This document shows, piece by piece, positions 1 through 14,600 of a stretch of 64,000 nucleotides of DNA (positions within the stretch are counted from its first letter, which is position 1; each line of letters begins with the position of its first letter). Below the pieces are notes generated by a model. That model was not told where the DNA came from, made no database searches, and saw only the letters and a list, made by a program, of their open reading frames with translations. This DNA is from Chrysomallon squamiferum. Its lineage: Eukaryota; Mollusca; Gastropoda; Neomphalida; Peltospiridae. The DNA lies in the NCBI GenBank assembly GCA_012295275.1, contig CM022671.1, forward strand, positions 27,367,822 to 27,431,821, read 5' to 3'. The position numbers were made by a program, and so were the translations under genes.

Positions 1-698
1 ACACTTACAGTGAGGATGTATTGTTGATGTGCATATTGTGTGCAGTGAAACGCTTTGTTGGTTCTGCAAGGTAATTTTTTAGTGGTGTTTGCATAATGTA
101 CTCTTCATTTGTTTTTTTTGTTCAGCATTGAAAACTTGCTTTGTATATACACTTGTACATTTAGTCAACAATTACGTTCTGATATCTGCAGATATCCCAG
201 ATAATATAAATTAATACCTAGATTTTTTTTCAAGCTAACTTGTGCCGGTATTTTGTTTGTATAAGCTTCATATAATTAACATCTACATTCAAAACATTCT
301 AGTTCATGAAAGACTCCATTTATAATCAACAATATTTTTTAATTTAAAAAAATCCTAAGTTTTTATTAATTACCATCAAAATGAGTAAATCTTTGAGACT
401 GTTTTGCTTTTAGTGCAAACTCTCAGATTTTTCCTTTAATTACAACTAGCATTAATTAACAAATATCATTTTATATTTAAAGAATTTCATTTTAATTGCT
501 ATTAAAGCAGCTATCGTCTATTCACCATTTATCATCAATATAAATATCTATTTGCATAATCATTGTTATTCAAAAATTATTGTTAGATGCGTAATAAAAC
601 GGATGTTATAATACCTGAACTTAAATATAAATATTTTTCAAAAATAGCACAAACTTATTGGGTTTATTTAAATTGTAATAATTAGCTGTCAATTGAAC

Positions 699-3600
699 CT
701 GCGTTAATGTAGGCTTCTGCTCGTTTCAAGGCCTCGTCAACTCCCCAGCCTGCTATGAAGGCCTCCACTCTAGCAACAAGTACAAAATCAGGATCCTTCA
801 GTGTATCTTTGCATGCCTGAAATCAAAAATAAAAACACTTCCTTAGTTGTAAATTTAGTCAATCTCCTTCAAAATACCAGTTTTATGACTAATGAATTTT
901 AAAAAAACAATAAAAACAATAATATAGGTCCATGTTTTTGTTTTAAAAATATTACATTATGAATTCTAAATTTTCATTATCATCATCATCATCATCATTA
1001 TTTTAAAAAATTCAGAACTTTAACACCTGAGAATTTAATAATATAAAAACCAGTAATTTATTATGACTTGTATTTCAATTATAAAAATTACCTGAATCTT
1101 CAAAGAGAATTCTTTAATATCTGCTAAAGGCTGTGACCTGCCATCATGAAGAGAATTAGTTTTAGGAAATAATTTATCTTCCAGACAAGCACCTTGAAAA
1201 TAAACAAAAAGCTGCTATTAATTTGATTGGAAAAAAGAAGAAATAAACGGAACAAAAAACATATAACACAACCTTGTAAATTTCAACTAATAAGTATTTT
1301 GCATCATCATAATAAAACAAATATAAACATATGGCCTTTTATGATACACCTGTTATTACCATATGTTTATTAATTTGAATGGAAATGGCCATTATGGTTT
1401 CAGGATAAAACCACACCTCTTATTTCTAAGGTGGAAAAAGCCACTGTTATCAGCCTAGGACAATCAAGAATTTTTTTTGTATAAATGGATGGATACTAAA
1501 TTTGTTATAAAAAAAACAAACAAGAAAAAACATATGTGTTTATATTTATTCAACATTAACAGAAATAATCTGATGTCAGTAACAAATCTGTTGTAAATCT
1601 GATAAAAACACCTAAACCTTCTCGAAACCTCTTGTACAAGTTCTTGCTATATTAATTTATAAGATCAACTGCAGATGTTTACTGTTTTTGTCTTAAAGCA
1701 GTTAGAGGCACCTTCAGTGAATGTTGGCGTTTCCATCCCAGTTAACATGGTCTGGAAGACATTCCACACATTATACAAAAAGTGGAAATGTTAAGGTCAA
1801 TCACATGGTATAGTTTGATCATCAGGATTACAGCTGATTATTAGAAGATTACATAATCCTTTAGATGTTGGAGACTGATTCAGTCAAAGAAGATGACAGC
1901 TCTTAAAATGTTTTTTGTTTGTTTAACCACTGCTTATTTGTAGACATACCACTGAGAGGCAGCATAGCAATTTAACACTTAATAAGATTATAAATGACTG
2001 CTAGATGATTATAGAATCAGTTTAGACAATTCAGTCAAATAGGATGACAGTCTTCTTTATAGTCATTAATATATATTGTCTTATCTACAGAAACACCATT
2101 AAGAATCTGCTCAGGAAATCAGTCAACCATGACAGTTAATGGTTTCACAAACAGAAATAATTTGTATAATAAGAAGTAATAGTACAAATCTGGCTATTGC
2201 TAACACTACCATGACCCATGTTGATCAGTAAGTGCATTATTTGCTTTTTATGATAATCCAATCACATTCACAAAGGAGTAATCGTGGTGCAGAAGTCAAT
2301 GGGTCACTGGGTTGAATAACAAACCATTTCTGATGGTTATAAAGGCTGGTCACTGGTTTAGTGACATGTGGCTAAGTATTAACACATTTATCTCCTTCAG
2401 TCATGCATCAAACTTTGATTTACAGCTTAATGTACTGTTATGAGTGACATCTTGTTCCAGACACGGTAGACATCATTAGTACATATTAGCAATGTAATAA
2501 TTCATTATTGTTGCTTCCGATACATCTGCATAAAAGTAATGTAAACCTGACACGTTCCCATACATTAGTTATTAGATACAGCTTTCTGTTTGACAAGCTT
2601 GATGTCAGAATTTGAAAGCAGTATGACATTAATAACATATCATTTTTACAGCATATACCTACCCATAGCGCATACATTCTTCTGTGAATCAGTCTTTTAA
2701 ACAATGCGCTGCAGTAGCAGAAATAAAAAGGATTCCACAAAGCAAATAAATCAGTTTAATTTTTTAAATTGGTGTTTGTCATATTTTATTATACAATCTG
2801 ATAGATTTTTCATCTGCTTTCTCATTATTACTATTATTACATTTTGTTGACTGGCGATCTGAAATTTGTCTTTGTCATAAGTAAAACTATAATGCAAGAG
2901 CAAAGCAGTATTTTACAGATTTATCTTACATCTTATATTATGTAAGATATATTAATGATCAACAAAAAACACTTAATTAATGGAAGTATTACAGAATAAA
3001 CTATTAGTAATCAAACAGTTATTATTAGTTCATTCTCTCTCTCTCCATTAATTAGTCATTTTTCATTCATCAGTCTTTCCCCAAGCCCAGCAACTGGTTT
3101 AACAAAGAAAGACATGTATTTTTGCTGTTAATGGGTCTGTACATATAAAACATTTCTTTTTGCTTACTGACAAAGAGAAACTCATCATACAATGGCAGAA
3201 AGTTTTCACTTTAATTATCTACTCTTAACAATATGTACAATACCAGATGGTCATAGATTACAAATATATGGTATCAATAATAAAAAAATAAAAAATATAT
3301 CTATATATATTTCTTCTTTCTTTTTTTTTATTAAATACTGACAATCTAACTGATTTTTACGTAAATTATCACACTTGTGTCAACATTTACTGTGACTGTT
3401 ATTTAGAAAGAAATAATACTTATTAATGATTTTTTTAAAATTTTATCTTATACAGTACTCTTATAAATTTTTATAACTGCTGTTAGATATTACTGTTCAT
3501 TAGAACAAAACACTTTAACAGTTACTATGACAACAGAGATAAAACAGATTACAAATAAAAAAAATAATTTGATTTCATAAAACACTGGGTGTAATTTAGG

Positions 3601-6600
3601 GAAAGAAAAAGAAAGATGGCAAAACAAACAACAGACTGAGAGAGAAAAACAAGTCACATAATGATCATGTGATTTCTGAATTGGTTTTATTGTAAGGTTT
3701 TATTTGTACACAGCTTACAGAATAAACCATTTTTATCTTATATACAGAGCATATAATACATTTCCATACTAATCTGAAGTTTTGCTGTGTGCAGTTTTAA
3801 AGATAAAAACTATTCTAGAATGTACTGTATATCTACACTGCACTGAAGTTGCATTGTTTGCAGTTTCAAAAAAGATAATAATTATTTTTTTGATATGCAT
3901 AATTCATCTGTTTTGTAACTGTTGACAATTCAGCTATCAGTCTGTCAGTGGATTGATGCAAGGTCAGGTCACTAGGTCATTCAGTTCAATGACCTTTAAC
4001 CCATACATCTAATCTCTACCCCAAGTTTATAGTTTATTTCAGGACATTCTGCATAATCCACTGTGAAAACTGGAGTTTGGAATTGTTTTTGTTTTTTTTA
4101 CAACGTAAAATAAAATAAAATGAAATAAAATAAAATAAAATAAAATAAAACTTAAATAGAAAATAAAATAATAAAAACAAACAAAAAATAAAAAAATGAA
4201 AACAAAATAAATAATAAATACATATTTTAAAAAAGAAATAATAAAAACAAGTGTTATTGACAGTGCAACAGCAACAAAAACAAAGCAAGTTAGATTAGGA
4301 AAGAAATATATATTTTTGGTGAAACAAATTATTTGAGAATTAAAACAGAGAAGTAAGAAAATATGACTTTTGGACAAATTAATAAAAAAACCCAGTACAC
4401 GACAGAGAGAGATATATGTGAAAAAAAAAAAAAATTAAATTCCTTAAAATCTTTTATTTTTAAACCATATTCATGTTTTTAAAATATGCTTGTCTAAATA
4501 AGTTTAAAATGCTACCCAGATTTAACAGGCATTCACAAAATTAAATCAGATAAATGGATATGTTGGGTGCAGTGAAACCAAAAACAAACAAAAAAGTCAA
4601 AAAAGAAAAGAAGTGTTTTTGTAGTGTTTTCATTAAAACTTTCTTTTAGGACAAATAAGTATCAAATGCCTTCAAATAAATATATACCTACCGAAATTAT
4701 ATTTATGTTTAGTTCAGAATTTTATTTATTCATTTATTTATTTATTATTATTATTATCATTATTATTATTATTTTAGAAAAAAATAAATGGTGAAAAATT
4801 AGTTTGAAAGAGTATAAAAAAAGAAAAAGGAAAAGTATATAAAATAAAAATAAATAATAATAATTTAAAAAAAACAAAACAAAACAAGATGAAAAGAACA
4901 TTTTACTAGCTACACTAACTCAGGTTCAGATTACATGTAAGTTAGTATTACACAAACTGCAAAACAGGTTTCATTCAAAAGTGAAAACAAAAATTACAAT
5001 TCCATGATGCAAATACGTCAAATACTATTTATTTATTTATTTCATTAATAAATCATTACCAGCATAACAATACATACATGAATATATAATTAAAACAAGT
5101 TTTTCTTGGATAAAGAAAAAAAAAAAAAAAAATGAAAGCAACTGCAGTAACCTCATTTCATTCGAGTTTCATTGTAAACTATCAGTTGCTAAGTCATATT
5201 CAAGGAAAAAAAAAAATAGAAAAAGAAAAAGAAAAATAGAAAAAGAAAAGCAATATATTATATAACTAAGAACAGAACTAAAAGGCACATCACTGCTAAA
5301 TATAGAACATTAGCTACATACGCATGTGCAGCTATGAGCCAGGTTTGGTCCCACTGCAAAACAGCCAAAGATTTAACAAAGTTACTGCACCTTCAAGTAC
5401 AGGTGATCCCCTGTATCAGAGAAATCAACATTAATACACATGTACATCTTTATCTCACCTACCTTACATTCTTTTCTTCTTATTTCTCTTCCTTCTTTTA
5501 CTTTTATTTTTTATTTATTTATTTATTGTATTTTTAAAAAACAAACATTTTTTTTTTTTTTAAAGTATAATTTTTATTCAAAAACAAAAACAAACAACAT
5601 GAAATTGTGCTGAACACAAAAAACACAACATTTCAGTGACAAATATCAAAAATACATCAGTATAATCACAAAAAGGAAATAGTTATTAATCCAAATTGCC
5701 ACTCAAAATAAATGGGGCAAGGATGGGCAACCATTTTTTTCCCCTTATGTAATCACTATTATAAGTGAATAATTTTTTGATGATGATGATGATGATAATA
5801 ATAATAATATTATTATTATAATAATATAATAAAAATAAAATAATAATATAATAATAAAAAAAATAATAACAATAATAAAAATAAAAATAACAACAACAAC
5901 AACAACAACACAATAATATTGTGGTGATGAGTGTAGAAAAGATTATTTGCTGATAACAAAGGATCAGAATGTGGAACAGAAAATATCAAATTACAAACAG
6001 TGCACTTTCAAATAATTAATGTTAACAAATACAAACTGAAAAACTGAAATCTGCCACACTTTCATGATCCATGCACACATAGCCCACCCAAAATATTAAA
6101 TAATGTAGATGATCAAATATTTTAATAGTTAATTTTTAAAATCATGTAATGCAAAATAATTTATTATTAAGTATTTTGTTTTATTTTGTAAGTCCAGAAC
6201 AACTCTTTACAGATACTCCCTTGTTCTTTTCACTAAATTTAATTTTCTTTTAAAGATTTTGCCAGTGAAAACAACTGCTTCTAATTCTGAGAAAAAGATA
6301 TTTGAATGTCTGAAGAACAATAAATCTAACCTGCAATACCAATCTGTTCCAGTTTTCTAACCAGTCGCCGGGCGTTGTTGAAATTTCCAAAACCTGTATC
6401 AGCATCCATCAAGATCGGGATATCACAGGCATCATTCATAAATTCAAGAACTTCCAGAATCTGAGTCCACGAGGCTTCGTTGCAGTCTCGAACCCCAAGC
6501 TGAGCTGACATGGACAGTCCACTACCCCAGATGGCTTTAAATCCTAGACAAAATATTTAAGGATGTAATCTTATTAAGCTGCTTGCTTCCAAGAATATAA

Positions 6601-7986
6601 TAACTCTGAAAATGCAAAAAAATGAAGCCCCAAAATAATGGCCTAACTGTATTTATTTAATGACAAAAAATTATTTTTTTAAATGTACTTAATAAAATTG
6701 CATGTTACTGAATTACCGTCTGTTTTTACACATAGAAGCTAAACATTATACAGAAAATTCATTATTATTAACCATGTACGCAAAACTATCTACAGACCTT
6801 TTATTTAGAAAACATTTTTAATAAAATCATTCAGTAAAAATATTTTGGTTTAAATATTTTGAAATACTTTTTTGTAATTATGAGATACTTACATTGTAAT
6901 ATACTTTCTGTGATTACAAGTCCATCATAATGTATGCTCTTGTAATTATGACATTGCTAAACATCTGGTTTTTAGTCAATGTTTGGGGGGGGTCTTCAAA
7001 AATTATATTAGTTGTTGAAAGGATAATGCTATTATATCTTTTCAGTTGATGCTTATATCTTGGGAATTCAAGTTATATATCTGAATAGTTATCTTGAAAT
7101 TATTTCAGTATTATGACAATGTATCTGGTAATTATTAAATAAAAAATAATTATCAAGTGGTACTGAGTGATTTCTGTACAGCTTGTATTATTATTACATA
7201 ACTGAAGTTTTTCATTTTTTAAAATTATTTCTGTGTTATGTAAATCAGTGGCATTTATTATACATACAGCTATGTGCCTCCATTTTAAATATTATTTAAA
7301 TATTTGGTTTAACTTATAAAAAATAAAAAAGTAATCCCCCCCAAAACACAAACAAACAAACAAACAAATAAATAAATACTCAGTTAAAAAACCCCAACAA
7401 TATCAACAACAAAAATAAATTATGTAATGAAGCAGCTTCTGTTTCATTTTGAATCTTTTGCAATGAATAAATATGAATTGATTTTTTACAAAAAAAACCA
7501 ACACATTTAAATATCACTTAATATTACGTATCAACAACTGTTTTTGTCTGATGAAAAAACCTACAAAAAACCAATGCTAATCAGTCAACAGGCTAACCAT
7601 GTCTTTCTTCTAAAGTGTACTTTCCACAGCTTTTGATAAATCTATCTTAAGGCACAAGATGAAATAGAAAAAAAAATTAAAAATTAAAAAATTAAAATAA
7701 TGGTCAACAGGTGCTCTTAATAAAAACTAGATCACTGTTTTTTTGTTAGCAAAAAGGAAACTGTTGTATGTACTTTCTCATAGACAGACAAATAGAGTTA
7801 TGAGGCTTGAGAATACACGTGTCCTATTTCACCACAGATTAACATATTATGAATAAGTTACACTCTGCTCCAAGTGATAAGGATTAAGAATTATATTTTA
7901 AACTTGAAGCTTATGATTAGAACCTTTTTAAAAAGTACCTTATTTATTTATTTATTTATGTGTTTGTTTTTTTCTTTAAAAATATT

Positions 7987-8018
<32 letters not shown>

Positions 8019-11000
8019 TATTTATTCTATTTAATTTTTAAAAATTATATATTCTGACAAAAACATGGAGAAATATCTGGATTGGGAAACAGTTAAAGTG
8101 TCTTACTAAGAAATGACAATGCCACTTCTCGGATTAATGTCAAAAATAAAAAAATAAAAAGGTATAGTAATATTTATGTATTACCTGGCTTGTGACACAC
8201 TAGTAAAGTACAGAATATACTGTAAGATATTCATGTTCTGACATGAATATCTTAAAGTACATTTTGGCAGAATAGTGCATGTACATTCATTTTTTTTTTT
8301 AGTTCAGGAAGTTCTTTCTTTGACATTGTATATATTCTTCTTATTTAATTCCTTCCTTTTTGATATATAATTATTTCAATGAAGCAAATAACTGTGACAG
8401 ATTTTTATGGTTCATGAAATTGATATAATGATAATGAGATCATTTAACTTGAAATTGTTAAAAGATCTTTCAGCATGTCCTTTATGGACTGAAAATTTGC
8501 TGTTAAAAAGAAAATGTACTGAATAGAAAGGGGAATGAAATATTTGATATATAAGCTGACTTGTTTTTAAAAAAAAAATGAAACATCAGAAGGTACTAAC
8601 TGTTGTGCTGTTCCCCTTAAAATATTAATTCAGAAAACTGATAAATGCTATTAGGTACATAGTGACCTACAAGGGAAAGTAGATGTGGAAAATTCCATGC
8701 TGCTGTTTTCTAAGTTTTCTGAAAAGAAATGAATTTTATTCACTTTTTTTCCTCCCTCATGGTCTATATTCATGCAGGGGTGAATGATAATATATTTATT
8801 ATTATTTTTTGTTTGCTAAGAAAATTCTTCCTTTAATTTCATTTGATTTTGAACTTTTAAAATACCTGAATGAAACACTCTGTACTTTTCCAAATGACTT
8901 TATAACAAAAATTAGAATCATAAATCTATAACTATTTCCTTTTGATATTAGTCAGTCAACACACAAATACATTCCTATTGGCTTTATGTCACAATCCATC
9001 CTGTGTTCCAGTTGGATTATCAAAAAGTTTCCCATTTTTAGAAAATGGCATATTAAAAAAATAATTATTTCTTATCATCAAGAAAATAATAGTGTAGTGC
9101 AATAGTCCCTAACGACATAAAAATGTAAGATTAGATAAAACTGTTCCGTGTATTGCTAAATAAAATATTTTCAGTTGTATTAAATAAGTTTTAGAATGAA
9201 CTTTGTATCATCCATTTTGTTGACTGACCAGTTATCTTCAGTGTGTTCTCTGGACTATTTTAAGGTTTCACTGACCACAGTTAATGTTATGCACATATCT
9301 ACTGATAGGAAAACAATTATAAATGTAAGATTGTAGAAATAGCCCAAAGAATCAGAACAGAAATGTATAATGAATTCAGCAACTCATATATAAATGCAAT
9401 GATTTAAGCATTAATTCATAACAATGGGGAGATCTAAAACATTTATTATTTGCAAATTTTTTATTATATAGTCAGGAGAAGATTAATTAAATTTCAGATT
9501 CCAAAGTGTGTGAATTTTTACATTTTTAAAAAATGCTTTATATGTTTTTTTTTTTTTTTTCCCCATTTCCTAGCCTCACACAATAAACATAAAATATAAA
9601 ACCAAAGAGTGAAAACAAAAATAATAAAATGTCCTCACAGTAATTAAAGAATACACTTTTTAAATTATCTTAATTTTACCTGCATTTTGAGCAATCTTTG
9701 CACTCAGTCCATTATGAGCTTCCATCAAGAATTCCAGCTGATCAGAGAGTAACAGCTGTTTCAGAACACTGGATTTCTGAAGTCAAAACACAATCATGTA
9801 ATTCAAACATATGTTTATAGCTAGCTAATTTTGTAACTACAACAATATTATTTATGATAATAAACTTTTTCTATGTATCTAAATAATACCCAACCAATAA
9901 AAAAATAAAAAATAAAAAATAAAAAAAAATGAAATAAAATAAGTCAAAAATAAAATAAAATAAAGATTAAAAAATAAATACATGTAAATTAATTACAAAA
10001 TAGTATATATAGAGAGATATAAAAATTCACATATTGATGATATTTTTCAGTCTTAAGTTAGCCAAATAACTGACCTGTGACTATTTCAGATAAACACATA
10101 AAATAATTCTGCTTTATTTATGATAATTAATATTATAGCTATACAGAATAATTTAGAAATCATTTTTAAGCTAAAGAATTATTTTCATTTCAGATTATTT
10201 TAATGCACATAATAATTTTACTTAAATATAAAAATATAATAATAAAAAATAAATAAATAAATAAATAAAAATTAAATAAATGAATTAAAAAAAATGCACC
10301 CACCCAACCTCCCCCCCCAAAAAAAACAACAACAACTAAACAATAACAATAAAAAAAAAATTTATTTTATTTTATTTTTTTTTAAAATAGGAAAACTAAA
10401 TGTATTTTTTATCTTATTATTCTGAAATAGACAAGGGTTTTGAATTGGGTTTTGAATTAAGATTTTACATATCTCCTTAAACATCCTTCGATTATGAACA
10501 ATATACTAGACAAGTGGCTCTCTACTAGATAAATATACGTATCAGAGGTACATAAAGTGTTAATGTTCCAATAGCATTTTAGAAGTCTGAACATGAATCC
10601 ATAAGACAAAGACTGGGATTTGCCTATTGTCATTATATAAAATATATTTTTATAAGCCCTTGCTGTGAATGAGCAATCTGTGACTTATCCCTGATGTTTC
10701 ACTGTTTCTAGATTTGATTATTCCTCACTGGTTTCTGTAACTGACTTACATTTTAAAGCTGGATTACGGATCTATAAAATATCTATAATTATATACCAAA
10801 TAACAGATATCTGATTTCATATGCTTTACATCTTATAATTAATTACATGGACTTTAAGAAAAAACTGACACATTCCATATCATGTGTATTTATAAACGTA
10901 TATAATATATTGCTTTTGTGTGAATTGATTAAATGCACAAAACATAACACATACCACCTTTTTTAAAATTGATTAAATACACAAACAACAACACGTACAC

Positions 11001-11612
11001 CTTTTTTTTCTTCTTCTTTATTTTTTCCTGCTGATTAAACACACAAAGCATGAAATATCTGATTAAATACACACTCAACTGGAGGGCTGGTTCAAATAGT
11101 ACACATTGTTTAGCCATATCGTTTTGCAATAACAATCACAATAACCGACCAAATTTCCTGAAACTTTTCAAGCTTCAGCAATTTCTTTGTCAGTTCTGGA
11201 GTTTTTCTGACCTATTTACTGCCAGTGATGCGAATTTATTTTTCTTTAGTTTTAAAATACAAAATAAAATGAAACCAGGAAATTTCCCCCAAAATCAGAA
11301 ATAATTACTTACGATTTTATTTTTGCTACTAGTAATTTATTTTACTTACAATATCACAGATATATCCAACATTATTTATTCATGATATACATTAATTGTC
11401 ATTTATATATTTTTTTCCTTCTCAATGAGGGAAATCCCCAGTTTCTAGAGTATGCTTGTATAAGTTATAAAACAATTAGGAGATTTCTGACATAAAATGG
11501 CAGAGGATAATGAAACTGTATTTGTAGATAAAAGCTAGGAAAAATGACAAAATAAAAACATGTCTGAATGGTCTAGGAATATTTTAATAATTGTCAGGCT
11601 GTGTTGATTTTA

Positions 11613-11665
<53 letters not shown>

Positions 11666-14600
11666 AAGATAATGACAAGGACGTCCTTTCTTTGATTAAG
11701 GGCCAGATATAAAAAAAAAAAAAGACTTTTACAATCTGGTTGTGTTCCTGATACTAAATGTTGAAGACGAGTGTGTGAGTAATAGTCAAAACCTTTTAAA
11801 ATACAGAGCTGTAGGAGGAAAATGTGAAGCACAAGCAGAAAAACACCCACACAAAACTTTTACACATATATACATATACATAAAGGTTGCAAACACAAAC
11901 ACATGTATTTATATTTATTATTATCACACTGACAGTGGTTTTCAGAACAAAACCTACCTTTGGTGTCGAGGACGATTGTCTTCTCTTCTGCATTAAAGCA
12001 CATGGCGGTGTTGCAGTCACTGTGAAAACAAAACAAAACTTTTAATTCTTTCATATTCTTGTTAACTGCAGTACAAAATGAACCTGTTCTTATCCATCAC
12101 ACTGTCATTTTATGACTGACTGTTTTGTTAAAAAATACATTTTTCACAACTTTCTGATAAAGGTATGCGACCTGACACATCCATGCATTCATTTCATTTA
12201 GACTATGGTCAGAGATTAATTAAAAGTAGTGGTCAAACAAAAATAAAGAAATCTAAATTTTTGTGGATGGGTAGTCAGCTTGGAAAACATGAAAGTTAAT
12301 TAACATGCTGAATGTGCTGAAAATGCAGCAGATAGTTTGTTGATTGCCAATAAAATGTCATGAAAACTGACTCATTTTATTTAGAGTGAACAGCTTGCAC
12401 AACATTTCTGATAAAAAAATGTATTAAATAATTGTTCAAACAGCTAAAGAAATTCAGCTTTCAATCTTAGTGCAGATGCTGTAGATGTATATCGTTTTGC
12501 TCTGATGGTGCGATCAACCAGCTTACTGTAAGAACACGTGGACCATAAAACCCTTGTTCAGTTTTATTTCTTAATAATTTCAGTTAAAATAATAATAAAT
12601 GTATTTTACTACTAAAATAAATTAAAAATTACACCTCTGCATTTTTTATATGTTGTTGGTTAAATCTTGGACTTTAATTTTAAATAGAGGTCATATGGAC
12701 CACAAGGTCAAACAAAAGGTCAAAGGGTTACTCAGATTTAGTTTGCACCTATCAAGAGACAACAAAATAATCCTTATCAAATTAGCTTTCCAAAAACACC
12801 AATTTCATCAAAAATGACCTACTGGTTATCAAGATATATGGGTCTAAAAAGGGGCATTCCTACACATTTTTGGGGGCAAAAAGCTAAAATTTTGGGGGGT
12901 GTTTTGACATGTAATAATAAAATTGTTTTATATAACAATTTATGTAAAAAATGAATTACATATATTTGTTCCTTTGTTAATTTTCATTACCTATACAAAC
13001 TTACATGTGTGTCTGGAGTTCTATAACTGTAGGTAATTTTCAGTAAAAGAAAATTCTATTTAGTATAAAAATTATGAAAAATACATTATAAAGTGCATGA
13101 ACTGTTTGCTTAGTTCATTAAATATAACAGTCTGACTTTAAGAAAAGAAAGATAAAAAAACATAAATTAAAAAAATTAATTTAAAGATATCAAATTATAT
13201 TAAATACTAATAAATAAAAACCTTCAGATATAAAATGTCCCAATAATTCAGCTGCATTTAAAATTATAATTAATTGCTTTTTGTTTCAGTTTTGGTATAT
13301 TGAATGATTTAAAGCAAGCATGAAACTTTAAAAAAACAAAAACAAATTAAACTGTCTTAAAGCAGATGAACAAAAACACAAAAATATGAACTACTGCATA
13401 TAAATTTAACAAGCCATGGAAATAAGAAACTTTGAAATATATTTTGTAACAGTTTCTAGCTAATTGAATATCTAACATATAAAATAAAAAAAAAAAAAAA
13501 AAATAGACATTGCTGTTTTTATTACTATTTATTTATTTTTTTAAATCATCTCCATTTTAAATTTGAATTTTAAATTTAATATGTTTAAATCCTTTTGCAT
13601 TAATTTTCACTTATCAGTAATGATTATGTCCATGATTTAAACTAATAGTTTTAACTTCTGTAACATCATTCACAAAGGCCTCGAATCAGTCAATTTATTG
13701 GGTCACCTGATTGTTTGGGAAATACAGTCTTTAGTACAAACTGTAGGTGTGCTATCAAATTATGATCATGTATAGAACAAAGCGTCCTGAACAGCTACAG
13801 GTTTTTGTGTATCTGTAGAGAAACATATATCTCTGTGCAGGGGAAGATCTATTATGAAACTAATGAAGCATATGCTTCAGAGCCCATAATTCAGGAGGGG
13901 CCCCTAAAGCCACTTTAGTCCACAAAATGATTCAAAAATTTTAATCCAAATCTGGTTAAATTTTCAAAAGATTTAGGATGATCTGTCATGGAACATGTGG
14001 TTACCATGAATTTTTGCTGCTTCCAAAGGACCCCCGTAAGAGATTAAGCTTCAGGAAAAGTAAAAAATGTAGGTCCAGCTACTGTCCATGTGTGAGATGG
14101 ATTGAATGTATACACTTAATGTAACAGATTAATAAAAGTGGAACAAGTATTTCAAGTAAAATCTCAGGGTTTCAAAACAGCTGTTGAAGTTAGGACACAG
14201 AATATCAGGATGTTCTTTCACAAATATAATAATTCTATTTTAATTTTTATTTTTAAATAATGTTTATTGGGGATATTTACTTCAAAAGAAAATAAAAAAG
14301 TTTGTAAAAGATTTCATAAAAAAAAAAAAAAATAATAAATAAATTATGTATGTATGTATGTATCAATCTTTTTTTGTTTTCAATGATTTATTTAGGAAGA
14401 TTTACAGCAGCAAACTATATTTCGTAATAGAATTATTACACACCAGGATGTGAACTGGGTAATTTGATCACTGATGCAACAACAGCTATTAATAATAGTG
14501 TTCAACATACCTAATTACTTAATTTACACACAAATTTCTAATAGAAAATTTTAAAAATTGATCATAATGAAATATAATATGATGTAACTGTATGAAATAT

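Larger units (their letters stand above)
6544..9679 (-). other. PEP mutase intron 3, no gene seen
   Basis: AT-rich intron holding a (TTTC)n run at 7985-8020 and a short perfect hairpin at 8218-8259 (listed separately). No coding sequence is seen on either strand. Confidence 0.8.

Noticed and set aside
1-690. Further PEP mutase exons
   Set aside because: I searched the minus strand for the residues expected after the Ala-Gly at 699 (an ADAILMHSKK-like stretch) and found none; the next exon should be left of the window.
4034-4377. Open frames rich in Phe, Leu and Tyr on the minus strand
   Set aside because: They are translations of AAATA-type runs and have no coding character.
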